Of a stretch of DNA of 64,000 nucleotides, positions 22,092 to 34,147 are shown piece after piece; within the stretch, counting starts at the first letter, position 1; each line of letters starts with the position of its first letter. This stretch comes from Phytophthora sp. 'mugwort' (taxonomy: Eukaryota; Oomycota; Peronosporomycetes; Peronosporales; Peronosporaceae): the NCBI GenBank assembly GCA_033558025.1, contig JAUCEF010000006.1, positions 434,001 through 498,000 of the forward strand. The letters are read 5' to 3'. A program made the translations under genes and the position numbers. The notes beneath the pieces are model-generated. The model worked only from the letters and a program-made list of their open reading frames with translations, had not been told where the DNA came from and ran no database searches.

Positions 22092-23680
22092 AGAGTAGCA
22101 TAAAGTAGGCGTGGAGTAAGGCTGGCCTCTTATAGACTGACCAGATAGTGCGGGGGCGGGGGGGGGGGCGTCAGTAGGTGCACCTGCTGAGGAGCAAATA
22201 AAAGCACCTTCGTTTCGACCAGCTGCACTATTAATTTAAATCACGCCACCAGCTGGCACCAAAAATATAGTGCTAGATTTATCAGATATCTGTCTTTAAA
22301 CACCAAAAAAGTGGATGCTATACTATAGAAGCGACTTGTCAACGCATGGGAACGATCATGCTACGATAGCTCTGCAACTAAGATTCGCCAGCGTTCACGG
22401 GCGGAAAGAACAGCGCGTCAGCAAATAGCGATCGTTCTAAAATGGATGTGAAAGTCATCGATGGAAAGGAAGAAATCCGTTACGCGACGGCATTCTTTCT
22501 TTGTGAAATAAGTTTCCACGTAAAATATGCTATGTCCGATGAACAGCACTAGAAAAAGTCGTACTGGCAAACGAAGACGAGAGCGCGATACAATATATAG
22601 GCTCATGCAGTACTTCTTGCACAGTTTTAGTCTGTAAGCATACAGAAGGGGTGAAACAAGATGTAATATCGACGGGCGTGGCTACTGGAGGCGGCATTTG
22701 TCTGACCGGCGGCATGAGCAAGACTGGTGTGGCAGCGGCGCGGGCATCTCGAGTGGCTCGACGACGATTGGAAGTGGCGGTGGACATTTGGTCAGGTATG
22801 GTGACTTTGACTTACTTTAGGTCCTTGGACGTATCTAGTAGCGGAGACGTGTCTGCGCAGGCTGGAGGAGCGAAGCAGCGTGTCTGTGGTATGAGGATAT
22901 ATCATTTCTTCGACGGGCGGTGCGGTGACTGTTTTAGTGGTATTGGTAGTGACTTTAGCGGTATTGTGTCGGTTAAAGGTGGAGCTGCTAGTGTTTGTCT
23001 GCTTATGGCGATGTGTCGTTTGTGTCTGGCGACGCGATGGACGGCGCGTCCGGCGCTATTCGTGTATCCAGCCGCTCTAGGTTTACAGGGATCAGAGGCT
23101 TGGTCAGCGATGTGAACGTGTTGAGCGACGACTCGGGTAGCAGTTCCGCTGGCAGCAGCGTTTTTGTCCTTGGCGATTCTAGCTGAAGCATGAGCCTCGT
23201 TAAAGGGGAGAGCAGTGCTGTGGAGGCGACTTGGATCTGGTCGGCGCATTGTGGATAGCTAGTCAGCGGTGCAGAAAGTATAGAATGTCGGATCTGCAAA
23301 CTCTCATGGAGCAGGAGGCGACGTGTCGATTGATGGTGGGTCGTATGTGTCGAGCGTAGGCTGTGCGGTGCTGCTGACGAGCGGCGGTGGTGGCGTGAGT
23401 AGCGGTGGATTGACTGTGTCGACGAGGAGTCTGGGTCATCAATAGACAGAGTTGGTGCGTCGATAGACAGCAAACGGATCGGCAGTAGACAAAGATGGAC
23501 GACAGTAGCCACACCAAGCGCCTAGATAGGACGTGAGTATGCAGATTGGTGGTGTGCAGTAGACAAGGCTCTAGACACATATTTTCGTGTACGCGTGACA
23601 CAGGCAGGTCAAACGAAAGAGGATGTGCTCCAGTCATTCTCGTCTCGGGTCATTCCTCATCCAGACATCAAGCAACACTC
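22092..23680. other. No recognisable gene; one G-run
   Basis: A G-rich homopolymer run lies near 22150-22170. Ser-rich frames at 22651-23250 (plus) and 23003-23512 (minus) overlap each other, have no motifs and are more likely compositional than genic. Confidence 0.35.
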
Positions 23681-23689
23681 AGCTGAGCT

Positions 23690-26011
23690 CTCGCATCCCG
23701 CCATGCCTCCATCGCAAAGATGGACAAAGCTGCAGGAGAGTTGAACAGAAGATGAATATGTGAAGTTTCGTTGGGAAGCCTTCTATTGCTCGGTAGTGAG
23801 CGGTGTAAGGCCTTTCGTCTGTGCTATTTGCCATGGGGACCATGAAATGGTAGAGCGCCATCTTCACTGGAAGAGCGAGACGTGTGGAAACAGGTACCCC
23901 TCGACAAAATGCGCTGTCCACTGGTAAGTCCGATACGGCTCTACATCGTCGACGTAGATTGTTCTCAGCAATGGAGCCGCCCACCTTCGCGAAGACGTTG
24001 AGTGGGCGGTGCCGCCGCCGCGCCCAAACGTAACACCTGAAATGAAAGCGTTCATTCGCCAGATGGATGAAAATGGGGTGGCACCCCGCAACATCTGGAG
24101 CAACCTTTTGCGCGCGCCCGAGATCCCGAAGCCAGTGCTGGGCTATCATTCCTACGCTCGGGTTCGATGAAGTGTTAAGCAAATTAGGTGGTTGCATGAA
24201 AAAAAAAACAATTCTACGTGTGCAGGAGCTCGTGCGGAAGAAGACAATGCTGGTTTTGTATTTGGCAACCAAGAAGACGATGACGGCTACCCTTTCGTTG
24301 GAAATAGAGAGGACGAGCAGCCTCTTATACGGGTATAACCAGCATGAATCTCATGCGCTGCATTTTGGCGCTTCAAGAGCAGGAGCCATTTTCCGATCTT
24401 TCATCTGGATGCCACTTTTAAGCTCGGTAATCTCGGGTATCCTGTGATAACTTGTGGGTTCACGGATAAACATCGCGTCTACCAGCTTGCGGATTTATTC
24501 ATTGTCAGCCAACGAATGGAAAGTGAGTACTATGAGGCAATTGGAACCTTCTATAAACTGTTTAAAAACACATGAAGACCCCCTCAGAATCGATGTGGTC
24601 ATGGATGATGCGGAGGCGGCGCACCTCAATGCTCTTTTAAGGATTAATGGTTTTGAGAACCGCAAATTCTTCATGTATTGTACAATGTTGGGAAACGGAT
24701 CCATCACTTACCAGATTCGCTCCGTGCGATAGTATATCGTGAAATCTTGGACATGCACAACGCATTAAGCAGAGATGATTTGATCTCGATATGGAAGCGC
24801 GTCGTCCCGTCTGGCGGGGCGACACTCCATTGTGGAATTTTGTTGAGTATATCTATACACAGTGGCTGGATAGCAGATTTTGGCGATGGCAAATGTTTCA
24901 TTCTCCTGGTGCGTTTGCAACGACAAATAACCCATGCGAGGCTTTCAACGCAAGCATTAAGCGGTATACGCTGCGAAAGGCTGTAGTCACCCGCCGCCTT
25001 ATTTTAAAATTGATGACAATTGCTGAGGACTGCTCGATTACTATACATCCTACAAGTATTTTTGCACCACCATCTCCGCCACAGGAAGCCAAGAACTAGC
25101 GAGGTGCTGGTGGCAACAGCGCGTTGCCGTTTTCTCTACAAACGAAGAATCAGTTGTTCGAGTTTGCTACCTTGGCGATCACTGCCGGGATGACGGGGAC
25201 ATTTAGACTATTTCTAACATTGGTGGTTCACGAGTCGTAGAAATTGCACAGGGAAGCCTAGTGGATACCTCGCCCGGATGCCTCACTGATGAGCGATACA
25301 GTCAGCATCTACTTTTATCGCTTGGCTGTAAAATGGTCTGTCCGACGAGCATATCATGCAAGGATGCACAGGAGTGAGTGGGTAGTTCGCATAAACACAT
25401 TTGAATGTGCGTGTCCGTACTTTAAGAAATTTCTCTCGTGCGCTCATGTCATCTGCGGGCATATGGCGTTTGGGCTTAGCGTGCCAGAAGTTGCTGGATT
25501 GCACATGACGTTTAAGAACCGCAGGATTCGACGAAATGGCCAGGTTGGGCCTCGAAATGCGCGTGCCGTTGTATTACAAGCTGTAGCGACTGAGTTACTG
25601 GAGCATCCTAGAAATGCACGCACATCTGAGATCACCAATGATATATCGGAGCCATTTGAACTAGTGAGCTCGGCAATGCAGGCATTTCTTCATGATTGTG
25701 TGTTCGATAACGTTGGCGACTCTTGTTGCCACCAAGCGTATTCCAGTGCATGTGGAGAAAGATCACTACTCGAAACTGTTGAACTTCTGCACGTTGATGA
25801 CGATGGTTTAGAGGCAAAATTCGAGCATAATGTATTGACTAACGGAGGCAGACAATCGAACCCAACCGTCCCAGCTGAAAGTTCTGAGAACTGGAGTTCT
25901 AGGTTTGACATAGATTCGTTGTTGTCGGCACGGACGCCTCCTTCGATGCAACCAAATCATTTGGAGTTACCTGCACGCGACCCAACCCGCGCCAGAAGAA
26001 CAACTCATTAA
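23690..26011 (+). pseudogene. MULE transposase with SWIM zinc finger, degenerate
   Basis: Family pieces in order: GVAPRNIWSNLLRAPEI near 24070; the DDE core FHLDATFKLGNLGYPVITCG near 24400, then FIVSQRMESEYYEAIGTFY near 24500; NPCEAFNASIKRYTLRK near 24930; and a SWIM finger (ECACPYFKKFLSCAHVICGH, C-x-C-x-n-C-x-H) at about 25405-25460. The C-terminal 240-residue frame (25289-26011) is intact, but upstream parts need several frameshifts and contain stops. SWIM-bearing MULEs excise and insert by cut-and-paste; this copy is inactive. TIRs not found. Confidence 0.8.
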
Positions 26012-26051
26012 TCACCGGCAGATCGGCCGCCCACGTCTTGTTTCGCCCGCC

Positions 26052-26246
26052 TTAGATATTCAGTACTTGCTTCGCTAGAATATCTAACGTCGCCTGTGAT
26101 TCCTTCATCACCAAGCTTATTGAATTCATATCCGTTACAATGAGGACCTCGCACTCCAGAATTTCGTGATGATTTCGTTCTGCCGACAAACCATCATGTG
26201 CGTTGGTGTTGGTAACTGCTAACAGGACTAACAGGATTATCAGCAC
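26052..26246 (-). pseudogene. Short unassigned transposon-like fragment
   Basis: A minus-strand frame of 64 codons with helical charged sequence (NHHEILECEVLIVTDMNS, KESQATLDILAKQVLNI) and no clear family. It lies immediately next to the MULE relic. Confidence 0.3.
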
Positions 26247-26956
26247 TGAGCCACAAAGTTGGAGGCGTAAATGTGCTGGATAGTGTTGCCCACTCTAACT
26301 CTGTAACTCAGTTAGAACTTGTCGATGTGTTCATGATTAGATGTGCGTGTCCGCGTGGGTAAGATTGTAAATCTAACCGTTTGCGTGCGCTTAGTCCGCC
26401 CCAACATTAGTATTATACGGAAGAGTTCCGTTGCAACCGAGCCGTTAAGCTCTGGCGTAAGCTTTCTATCCACCTGGAGCTAGAGGAAGCTATAGCCTGC
26501 AGAAGCCTGATGTTTCACGCCGCGTCGCCGAACCTAACGGACCGCGGTCATTGATGTTGTAATCACAGCCATCTACGCATATTGCTATATTTGTTAGAAG
26601 CAATACGTTGCTCGTACTCGTTAAACCGAATAATGGGAAGCCACACGTGCCCATCGTAAAGTCCAGTTGACGCGCATTGCTCGGCGAAAGGTCCTGCAGA
26701 CCAGACTGAGTGATCGTCCTCTCCTCGTGATGCCCTTATTACTGTTCCCGATCTGTCGCTTTTGCCGCTAATACGTTACGTATGGTGTAGTTTGCGGTAA
26801 ACGCCTCATCGGGTGCCTGTCTATCATCTGCAATGCTCTGGTCTTGTCCTGTTATGTTCTGTCACCGCAAAGATCGTTTTAATGTCTGTAGATCCGCTTT
26901 CGTTCATTCAAGAAACATCACGTTGTGTTGGTATGTATTGGTGTTTGTTGCATTTT
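26247..26956. other. No gene seen ahead of the iteron array
   Basis: No long open frame and no motif. It may be the 5' terminal part of the element that carries the iterons and the HTH/C48 gene. Confidence 0.3.
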
Positions 26957-27134
26957 AAGTCGACGGTTGATTAAACCTGCACCACGGTGCAATTTCAGTC
27001 GACAGTCGAGTAAGTCTGCACCACGGTGCAAATTAAGTCGATGAGTAAACCTGAACCGCGGTTCAAATTAAGTCGACGGTCGGGTAAACCTGCACCCCGT
27101 GCATATTAAGTCGCCGGTCGAGTAAACTTGCACT
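26957..27134 (+). repeat. Five tandem 35-39 bp iterons, each centred on a palindrome
   Basis: Units start at 26957, 26996, 27035, 27070 and 27108. Each begins AAGTCG or CAGTCG, continues with a GTAAACCTG-like string, and ends in a near-palindrome. Two read TGCACCACGGTGCA, one has changed on both sides to GAACCGCGGTTC, one reads TGCACCCCGTGCA, and the last is truncated. The array ends about 95 bp before the ATG of the HTH-containing ORF. It resembles an operator or transposase-binding array. Confidence 0.8.
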
Positions 27135-27229
27135 GGGCTTAACCGGTTCAAAAGCTAACCGTTCTCACTTTGGTGGTGCGCGCTCACCCCCTCCTCTCAT
27201 TTCAGATTTACCAAGAAGACGTACAGGCC

Positions 27230-29163
27230 ATGGGGAAGAAGCGGCACTATACGATGCTAAACAGAGTGAGGATTCTCAAGGAGTGGCAACAAAATCCTCA
27301 ATGGACGCCTTCAATGGCGGCGAAGGAACTGGGCGTCAAGAAGAGGACACTACTCGGCTGGAGAAAACAACTCTCTGATGAAAACCTTTCATTCATCAAA
27401 GAACCAGCGGATGCGGGCGAGAGATTTAGAAAGTCGGGCTCAGGGCCACCAAGGAAACTTCAGCCATACGAAGATCGCTTGCTTCAGTTTTACCGAACTG
27501 CTTGGCGGACGGTGGCAAGGTAACACATGCTGAGATGCTATACTATTTCGGACAAATTCCTGATTTTGCGTCGCGAAACGACAATTCAAAGTCAAGTTGG
27601 GTGACGCGTTTCATGCACCATTATTGGCCAATCGTTGCACCAGAGATTGCTGTCGTCGCACCCGGAGCTGCCAAGAACAGTCCCGCTGGCGAACAAGCTA
27701 GCACAATGAGGGAAGTCGATTCTAATGTCGTTGAGCAGCGAGCGCAGGATTCTGAAGGCTCAGAGCCAAGCTCCATGGAGATAGAGGCCCCCCTCTATCG
27801 ACGCCGACCATTTGGTCGTCGCGCCGGACGCTTTCAAGCAACACTGCACCGTGCACGCGACCCGCGGCAACGAATCCGCCACTACCGAGCCCTCTGATAA
27901 TGCCGTATGCGAGCTCGGGTCCTCGGAGGGCAATGAGCGCGCCCCGGAGGAGAGTGAGCAAGAAGGCGCCCAGATAGAAGTTTCTATTCAAGCGCTTGAC
28001 GAAATCACAGCGCCGGGGCGAAGCAGCGACTTTCCGCTCGCGAGCTGGAAGACGGACGTGAGCGAGGCTGGCGAGCAGGTGAATTTCGCCTTTTTAACCC
28101 ATTGGCTGTACCAAAGCCCAAGCCACAGCTCTGCCTCGGCCCTCCGCCAATTCAAGCTCTTCAAGTGTCCGCAAAAACCGAAGCTGGCGGCGATCATAGC
28201 CAAAAAGGTTCCGCGCGGAATGATCATGGTCGCCGATCAGATTACACGAATTCTTACTAGACCGACAATAACCTGGTGCCAGCGGCGGGTTACGGCCCGT
28301 CAAGCGAAGCAGGAACACATGGGTGAAAATGACGTGGATATAGAGGTAGAAGGGTTTGGCATTATCCCGTGCGTTTTCCTGGCAGTATTAAAGAGGTGGC
28401 ACACCGCTGTGAAGGTGGTTAGCCAGGTCGCAGAAGCTATAGAGTGGATTGATAAGATTCGATTCGATATTCAGGTCAGTCCTGACTTCAAGATCACACA
28501 TGATCCGGGTTTTGACTTCAGGCTGGCGGCGTTTCCAATTGTTCTCCTCCCAGGTACGGTGACTGGCTCCCGAAATTGGTTTGCCGCTCATCCCCCATTT
28601 TGCTAATACTAGCTAATTAAGTACTATATTGAGCTTTTAGAGATCGCTGGAACACGCCAGTTCAGTGATGCTACAATGAACGCCAAAATGGTCACTCTTT
28701 TCGACGCACGACCTAGCGTGTTCGTCATCAAGCCGACGTCAGTCGGTACTGTCAGAAAAGGAGTCCCACGGATTGATAAGAAGACCTTGACTAGGCCATT
28801 TTGCGGTCTGCGTGACCAGCTCGTACTGGTGCCAGTCAACTGCGACGGTGTGCATTGGTGCAGTGTCATGATCGACCTCCGGACAGCACAGGTACGCTAC
28901 TACGATCCAATGTACTCGAGATACGCTGAAAGTGTGAAGAACTTGTCAAGGATATTGTCTCTACTCTTCGAGTAGAGACAGGATTAAGGAGGTATCGCAT
29001 TAACCCCTACGTCGCTACCTTGGAGGAGCGGGTTGACAGCTTCAACTATGGTCTCTTCGAGCGGTTGGGTTGCGAAATGTTCTGTGGTGCTAGCAACCCT
29101 GCTAACTGCGATGATGGCCTGCTCGAGTACCTGCGCTATCGCTATCTGAGGATGTGCGTCTAA
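27230..29163 (+). pseudogene. Transposon-type protein: HTH domain plus C48 (Ulp1-like) protease domain, disrupted
   Basis: The start ATG at 27230 opens KKRHYTMLNRVRILKEW and MAAKELGVKKRTLLGWRK, a psq/CENP-B-like helix-turn-helix. Frameshifts near 27510 and 27790 lead into a long acidic region and a second domain (27812-28552). A 68-nt intron (28553-28620) probably precedes the C48 protease core: His in GVHWCSVMIDL (near 28855) and Asp in YYDPMYSR (near 28905). After another shift near 28973 comes VDSFNYGLFERLG (near 29035), where the family has the catalytic Cys (NCG) but this copy has Tyr. The protease is therefore dead even apart from the frameshifts. C48 domains occur in several oomycete transposon families, including Cryptons as I recall; no tyrosine recombinase is visible here. 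Confidence 0.65.
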
Positions 29164-29832
29164 CGACTGCAACGGACGGTTGGTGAAGCTATTGAGCCGT
29201 CAAACGCAACAAACAGAGCAATATTAGTGACGCATTAATAGGTGCCGTAGCCGTTAGGGGGGGGGGGGGGCATTTCGTTTCATTCATCCCATGTCCGCCG
29301 ACACGCTCAGCTGTGCTACTGGTAGCATCGCGGAACTTCCGCGAGGGGAGGGGGGGGGATCACTAGCAGCACGAAGAGAAGGGACAGCAGCGCCAGCATC
29401 GTGCTTAAGTGCATCTGACTGACACGCTCGCTTCAAGTCCGGGGTCAAGCCACGACGGCTATGCCCATATCAAATCTAGCCGGGTTCACTGACAGCAAAG
29501 CCGGGGTGTCTACTGTTTGCCCTACCTTCCTGTCTATTGACGACCAAAACTATGTCTATCGCTGGCCTTTACTCGTCGACGAGCGTGTCCGGACGGTTTT
29601 AGAGGTGACATGGAGGTGCACATAACTCGAGTGTCATAGAGGATTCTTATGCAATCCCATCCGGGACAAGTCCAGTCGGGTTACGAGTTCGGTAGGGGTA
29701 GCGCGCTTGCTGTCATCGAGAGCTTAAGCGTGTAGTGGTAGGTTTCGAGAGGATTGTACGTAGCCACGTAGCCAGCTGGTGTGAGGTACGGTTGCCACAA
29801 TGAAAATCAGGAATATATCAACCACATCTTAA
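29164..29832. other. Non-coding stretch with G-runs
   Basis: Two long G homopolymer tracts (14 G near 29257-29270 and a G-run near 29345-29358). No open frame of note. Confidence 0.5.
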
Positions 29833-30930
29833 TTAAATGGTTTTCCACACTCCGAAATCGAGGGCATAAATCACCTGCTCCACGCCAGGACGCGAAAACA
29901 TAGTCTCGTTTACGAAAATATTCATCTTCGTTGGCCGCAAAGTGCAAATCATATAGATTTCGAAAAAGGAGCTGCTTCGATATCTAATCCAACTTCGCAG
30001 TATGAGCACGCATTTGTACGTTCTGCGTGACGTGGAACTAGCGCACCAAGATAGTGCTACCACGCAACCCTTTCTCACATGCCTTGTACTAAGCTTTGTC
30101 TGCATCCATCACCACAAAATCTGGTGAAAAATGCACTTGAAACTCGTTCAATACAACACGCTTCAGAAAAGCGATGCACCACCGAATGTCCTCAGCCATG
30201 CCTTTGGACGTACAGTAATGCACAATCGAAAAAAAAAACACCACTGCGATCCGATATCCCAACCACAAACACCGGATACTTCTGCCTAACGATGCTGTGG
30301 TTCTGTCCAAATGCATAATACCAGTTAGATTTGGATTCAGTTGAACAGCAACGTATCGTTCAATTAGCTGCATGCTTGACAATCCAATTCGAAACGGGTT
30401 TGCTTCAGATCCTGTGCCTAACATCGGCTAGGCTGCATCTGCTTCAACTTTGCGTCGCAAAACAAAACAGAAAAGAGTCACGAGCACGAGAAGAGTCATT
30501 ACAGTCGTGCATTTGCCGCCTGCAAATCTCAATCGGTGGTTCTATTCTATCCGGTCTGTGCTTTTTCTTCCACGATTTAACGTAGTTTGAACTTTATTGA
30601 GCTCTGGAACTGATCCGATGACGCGCTCTGCCCTTATTTCACCGCAGACAAAGGCTTACACAAGTTGGGCCATCATTGACGGAGTGTCTTCCAGTTTCGA
30701 GTCAATGTAACTCTTCATAGCCTGAGTCAATTTACACTCAACAGGAGAAGGTGGCACATTTACATCCATAACATATTCACCTGACCAAATAGCCATGGGG
30801 ACTTCTTGACATTTCAATTACTTGTATCTCGCCTTGCACGTTTCTGAGCCATTTTGCAGCTGGGACGCACATTTACTCATTTTGAACCGCATTCCGTGCC
30901 ACGCTGAAGCTAGGCCGTCCTCCTCACGGT
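29833..30930 (-). pseudogene. MULE transposase relic, minus strand
   Basis: Reading leftward: EYVMDVNVPPSPVECKLTQA and MKSYIDSKLEDTPSMMAQL (about 30810-30640), then QLNPNLTGIMHLDRTTAS with a catalytic Asp position, GYRIAVVFFFSIVHYCTSKG and LNEFQVHFSPDFVVMDADKA (30390-30090), which is the DDE core ending in the second Asp. A short C-terminal stretch runs to 29833. Stops and shifts occur throughout. Confidence 0.7.
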
Positions 30931-31708
30931 CGACGTGATTCATGGTGCAGTGCAAAATATCATTTTTTCCTGTCGTAAATCAAGGGAGTTGCGCTTTGAA
31001 TTGCTTATACGTCAGTTCATCTCCCGTTCTCCACAGTTCTTGCCAAGGACGGCGTTCACGACGCCCACGGACGTTCTGCGCTATGGTGACGGCTGAGTGC
31101 TGTAAGTTACACAATGCAAACACTTTGGTTTTATTGTTGTTTAGCTCGTACAAAAGTAGTGGTATCATCCTCACTTGTAAGGTAGTGTATTCCTTTCTTT
31201 AGTGGTGAAAGCAGCCCTTTTAGTGCTAGCCGTCAATTTCTACGTGAGTGCTCCTTTCTTCATTAGTGCTCGTCTATGCTTAAGTTAGTAAACGCTCCAA
31301 TCGCTATAGATAGTGGCCACACTCTAACTTGTTGGTGATCAGGTCGGTCTTCGCACCTACTGCCTTGGAACCCCGGCACCAAGGTCACCACTCGGGTGGT
31401 TAACTTTGCAGCTGAACCCTTGCCACTTAATAAGGTGGTCGCAAACCGGTCAGAGCGACGTTTTGTTATGCGAGGATTAATTTATTCCCCGAGTTCTGAT
31501 TGGTTAAATACCACTGTTGGCTACAAATGTCGATGTTTTGAGTCCGCTTCTGTCTCCATACACTAGAAAAACCTAGATCTGTAACCCGGGTTACAGCCAA
31601 ACGTTTCAAATGTCGCGGAGGTGAAATTATCCCGATATCCGCCCAGTATACATGTACTATGATCGGAATTTGTGTGTGCGGATTTCGTGAGAACTGATAG
31701 TAATTTTC
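30931..31708. other. No recognisable gene; left flank of the palindrome
   Basis: Short frames only, AT-rich. This sequence is not repeated to the right of the palindrome and so marks its left boundary. Confidence 0.5.
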
Positions 31709-31804
31709 CAGCAACGAGTATTTAGCAATACAGTTAGGGAAAATGTGTGCAAACTTTAACTTGTGCTTGAAATAACTTTCACAACCCGGCTGTGTGTGTC
31801 CACG

Positions 31805-33487
31805 TTATTGGACCGAAGCGCCAGGAGTGTGAACCGCCTTGTAGGCTTGGTCAACGTCTTTGTAGCTTGGATTGGTGTTGTCTTCCTTCACGACGCCCTC
31901 CGCGTCTAGGGCGCTCAGCTCCTCCAGTGTCAGGCTCATCGTCTCCGGTACCCAAAATGAGAAGAGCAGACCGAAGAAGCAGCACGCCGCGAAGATGTAC
32001 AGCACACCCTTGAAACCGAATGAGCCCTTCGCAATCACGGCGAAACACTGTGCAGCAATGATGGCACCGACCTTCCCGGATGCAGCGGAGATCCCGTGAC
32101 CCGTCGAGCGCACCGCCGTCGGGAACACTTCAGCAGGGATGATGAATGTCGTGGTGTTGGGGCCGAAGTTAAAGAAAAACTGCGCGAACGCATACATCAC
32201 GACGAAGACGGTCGTGCTTTCAGTCTTGAGCTCGTGGAAGAAGATGGCCATGAACAGGAAAAGCAGCGTGAGCAGCGAGAACCCCATGTATTGGATGGGC
32301 TTGCGGCCCCATTTGTCCACGAAGTAGACCGTGAACCAGTAGCCAGGCACCGTGCCCGCCAGGTTGATGATGGCCGTGCCGACCGAGCGATTCCACAGAT
32401 CGTCGTAAATCTTCTGGTTGCCCGTGGACGACGCACTGCCGTAGCCGATGATTTCGAGCACAACCGATGTGTTGAGCGACGTGCCGTAGTAGCCGATGTC
32501 AAGGAAGAACCAGGCGGCGGCACAACCGATGAGCACTTTGAGATTGGCCCACTTGTTGAAGTAGGTCTTGAACGAATAGGAAAAGTTCTCGAAGAATCCG
32601 GTCTTTCCGTCGCCCTTGACATACATGTCGGTGGTGATCTTGTCCGACGCAAGGAACTGGGTCGCAGCGCGTGCGCCCTCCTCTGCATCTCCGAGCACGT
32701 CCATAGCGTATCGCGGGGTCTCCGGGATCTTGAGACGCCAGTAGACAGCAGCCAAGGCGGGGATGGCGCCGAAGGCGGCCAGCGTGCGCCAGCAGTAACC
32801 GAGCGACGAGGCGCCGTTCTCGAGGATGCTGTCTTTCGCGGCGGCCAACACGATAATGGACATGACGGCACCGGCAATGATGCCGAAGCCCTGCATGGCG
32901 AAAACGGTGGCAATCATGGTGCCACGGCGCTTGGCGGACGCGAACTCACTGGTGATGACGGCTGAGACGGGGTAGTCGCCACCGATGCCGACGCCAAGCA
33001 CGAAGCGCCAGATGCTGAGCAGGATGAGCAGGTTGTTGCCCTCGCCGTTGACGGGCCATGTGGCGAAGGCGCAGAGCAGTGCGCCACCGATGAGCACCAT
33101 GAGCTCGATGCCGTAGATGCGCTTACGGCCGAGGATGTCGCCGAGGATAGCGAAGGAGATCTGACCCACAGCGTTGCCGTAGGATGAGGCGGCCTTAACC
33201 CACCCATCGGCGCGCGATGAGAGACTGGACTTGCCGAAGTACTCGTAGGCGATCATGGGCACCATGAGGCCGATAACGAAGTTGTCGTACGAGTCGACGA
33301 AGAAGCCGGAGCCGGCCACGAGGATGGCCTTGACGTGGGCTTTGGAGAACTTGGCATTGTCGAGTGCGTTGAGCGCGTCGAAGCGATTCTTGTTAGTGGG
33401 GGAGTGGGTCACCTCAGCCATCTTGTTCTGATCTTGATGGTGCTGTGAGGCAGATTCGAGAATGAAGATGGTCTTCGAGGATGACAT
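31805..33487 (-). CDS. High-affinity inorganic phosphate transporter (PHO84/PHT1-like MFS), copy 1
   Basis: A 560-residue plasma-membrane major facilitator that should couple phosphate uptake to protons. An acidic/polar N-tail is followed by TM1 with GFFVDSYDNF (residues 61-70), the MFS motif GDILGRKRIYG (116-126) and the PHT1 signature GGDYPVSAVITSEFAS (about 169-184). A central loop with IPETPRYAMDVLG and a second six-helix half containing DKWGRKPIQYMG follow. Length is normal for the family and there are no introns. ATG 33487 is used; a second in-frame ATG at residue 23 is an alternative start. The copy at 36534-38216 encodes an identical protein. The C-terminus lies 97 bp inside the palindrome edge, so the full gene and its 3' flank were duplicated. 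Confidence 0.95.
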   Translation of the reverse strand: MSSSKTIFILESASQHHQDQNKMAEVTHSPTNKNRFDALNALDNAKFSKAHVKAILVAGSGFFVDSYDNFVIGLMVPMIAYEYFGKSSLSSRADGWVKAASSYGNAVGQISFAILGDILGRKRIYGIELMVLIGGALLCAFATWPVNGEGNNLLILLSIWRFVLGVGIGGDYPVSAVITSEFASAKRRGTMIATVFAMQGFGIIAGAVMSIIVLAAAKDSILENGASSLGYCWRTLAAFGAIPALAAVYWRLKIPETPRYAMDVLGDAEEGARAATQFLASDKITTDMYVKGDGKTGFFENFSYSFKTYFNKWANLKVLIGCAAAWFFLDIGYYGTSLNTSVVLEIIGYGSASSTGNQKIYDDLWNRSVGTAIINLAGTVPGYWFTVYFVDKWGRKPIQYMGFSLLTLLFLFMAIFFHELKTESTTVFVVMYAFAQFFFNFGPNTTTFIIPAEVFPTAVRSTGHGISAASGKVGAIIAAQCFAVIAKGSFGFKGVLYIFAACCFFGLLFSFWVPETMSLTLEELSALDAEGVVKEDNTNPSYKDVDQAYKAVHTPGASVQ

Positions 33488-34147
33488 GTACAGGTCTGAA
33501 AATCGAGGAGATCAGCGAGTTCAGTTCTGCTGCTGTCCCGTCACACTGAGTGGGGGCGGTGACCTGAGGCGGACGGCGTTGAGGTGGGGTGTCAGACGCA
33601 ACTGGGCGAGGGTCGGATGGCGAAGTTGGGTTTGGGCTCATCGCCACGCGGTGATGTACTTCGCGGATAACGTTTTCCATTGTAAGGTGCCATGAGTGCA
33701 GCCGCGTTGATTCGGGCGGTCAGGCGCTCCTATAATTGTCTAGTTCTAAACCCGATGGGCGAATCTGTCAAGTGGAGATGAGGAGTAGCGAGATTCGCCA
33801 CGCTGTTGAAGCGATAGTGAAGACCTTCTAGGGTGCCCTGGCATGCTATCTGCAGGACACCATGAATCTCGCGCCAGTGGGACTTGCTTAGACGTCGAGT
33901 CATAGCCCTAATCGGCCATTGTTACCGTACATGTTGTGCCGAGCACGCCGTACAGCTCAGTGCAAGAAAACCGGCAGGCTCGAGTTGGTATCGCGGCCGC
34001 GCCAGTGGCTGCCTTAACAGCCAAGTCATATGCGGGAATGCAAGGATTAAACGGATTAAAAGCTTACTTCTGGGCAAAAGTGCGTTAACGGCAACTGGGT
34101 ATAGACTGGACAGTTACGAACTATAGAATGTGAACCGTACACGTATA

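Noticed and set aside
23003..23512. 169-codon Ser/Thr-rich minus-strand ORF
   Set aside because: Overlaps an equally long plus-strand frame, shows no signal peptide or domain, and has repeat-like composition.
26957..27134. CRISPR-like array
   Set aside because: Repeats are contiguous with no unique spacers, in a eukaryotic setting.
3945..31700. RXLR or Crinkler effector genes, expected in oomycete repeat-rich DNA
   Set aside because: I scanned translated frames for a signal peptide followed by an RXLR-EER or LFLAK-type motif and saw none that was convincing.
32096..32965. 289-codon plus-strand ORF and its mirror at 37056-37925
   Set aside because: It is the antisense shadow of the transporter gene; its Asp/Glu/Arg-rich composition comes from GC-biased codons on the other strand.
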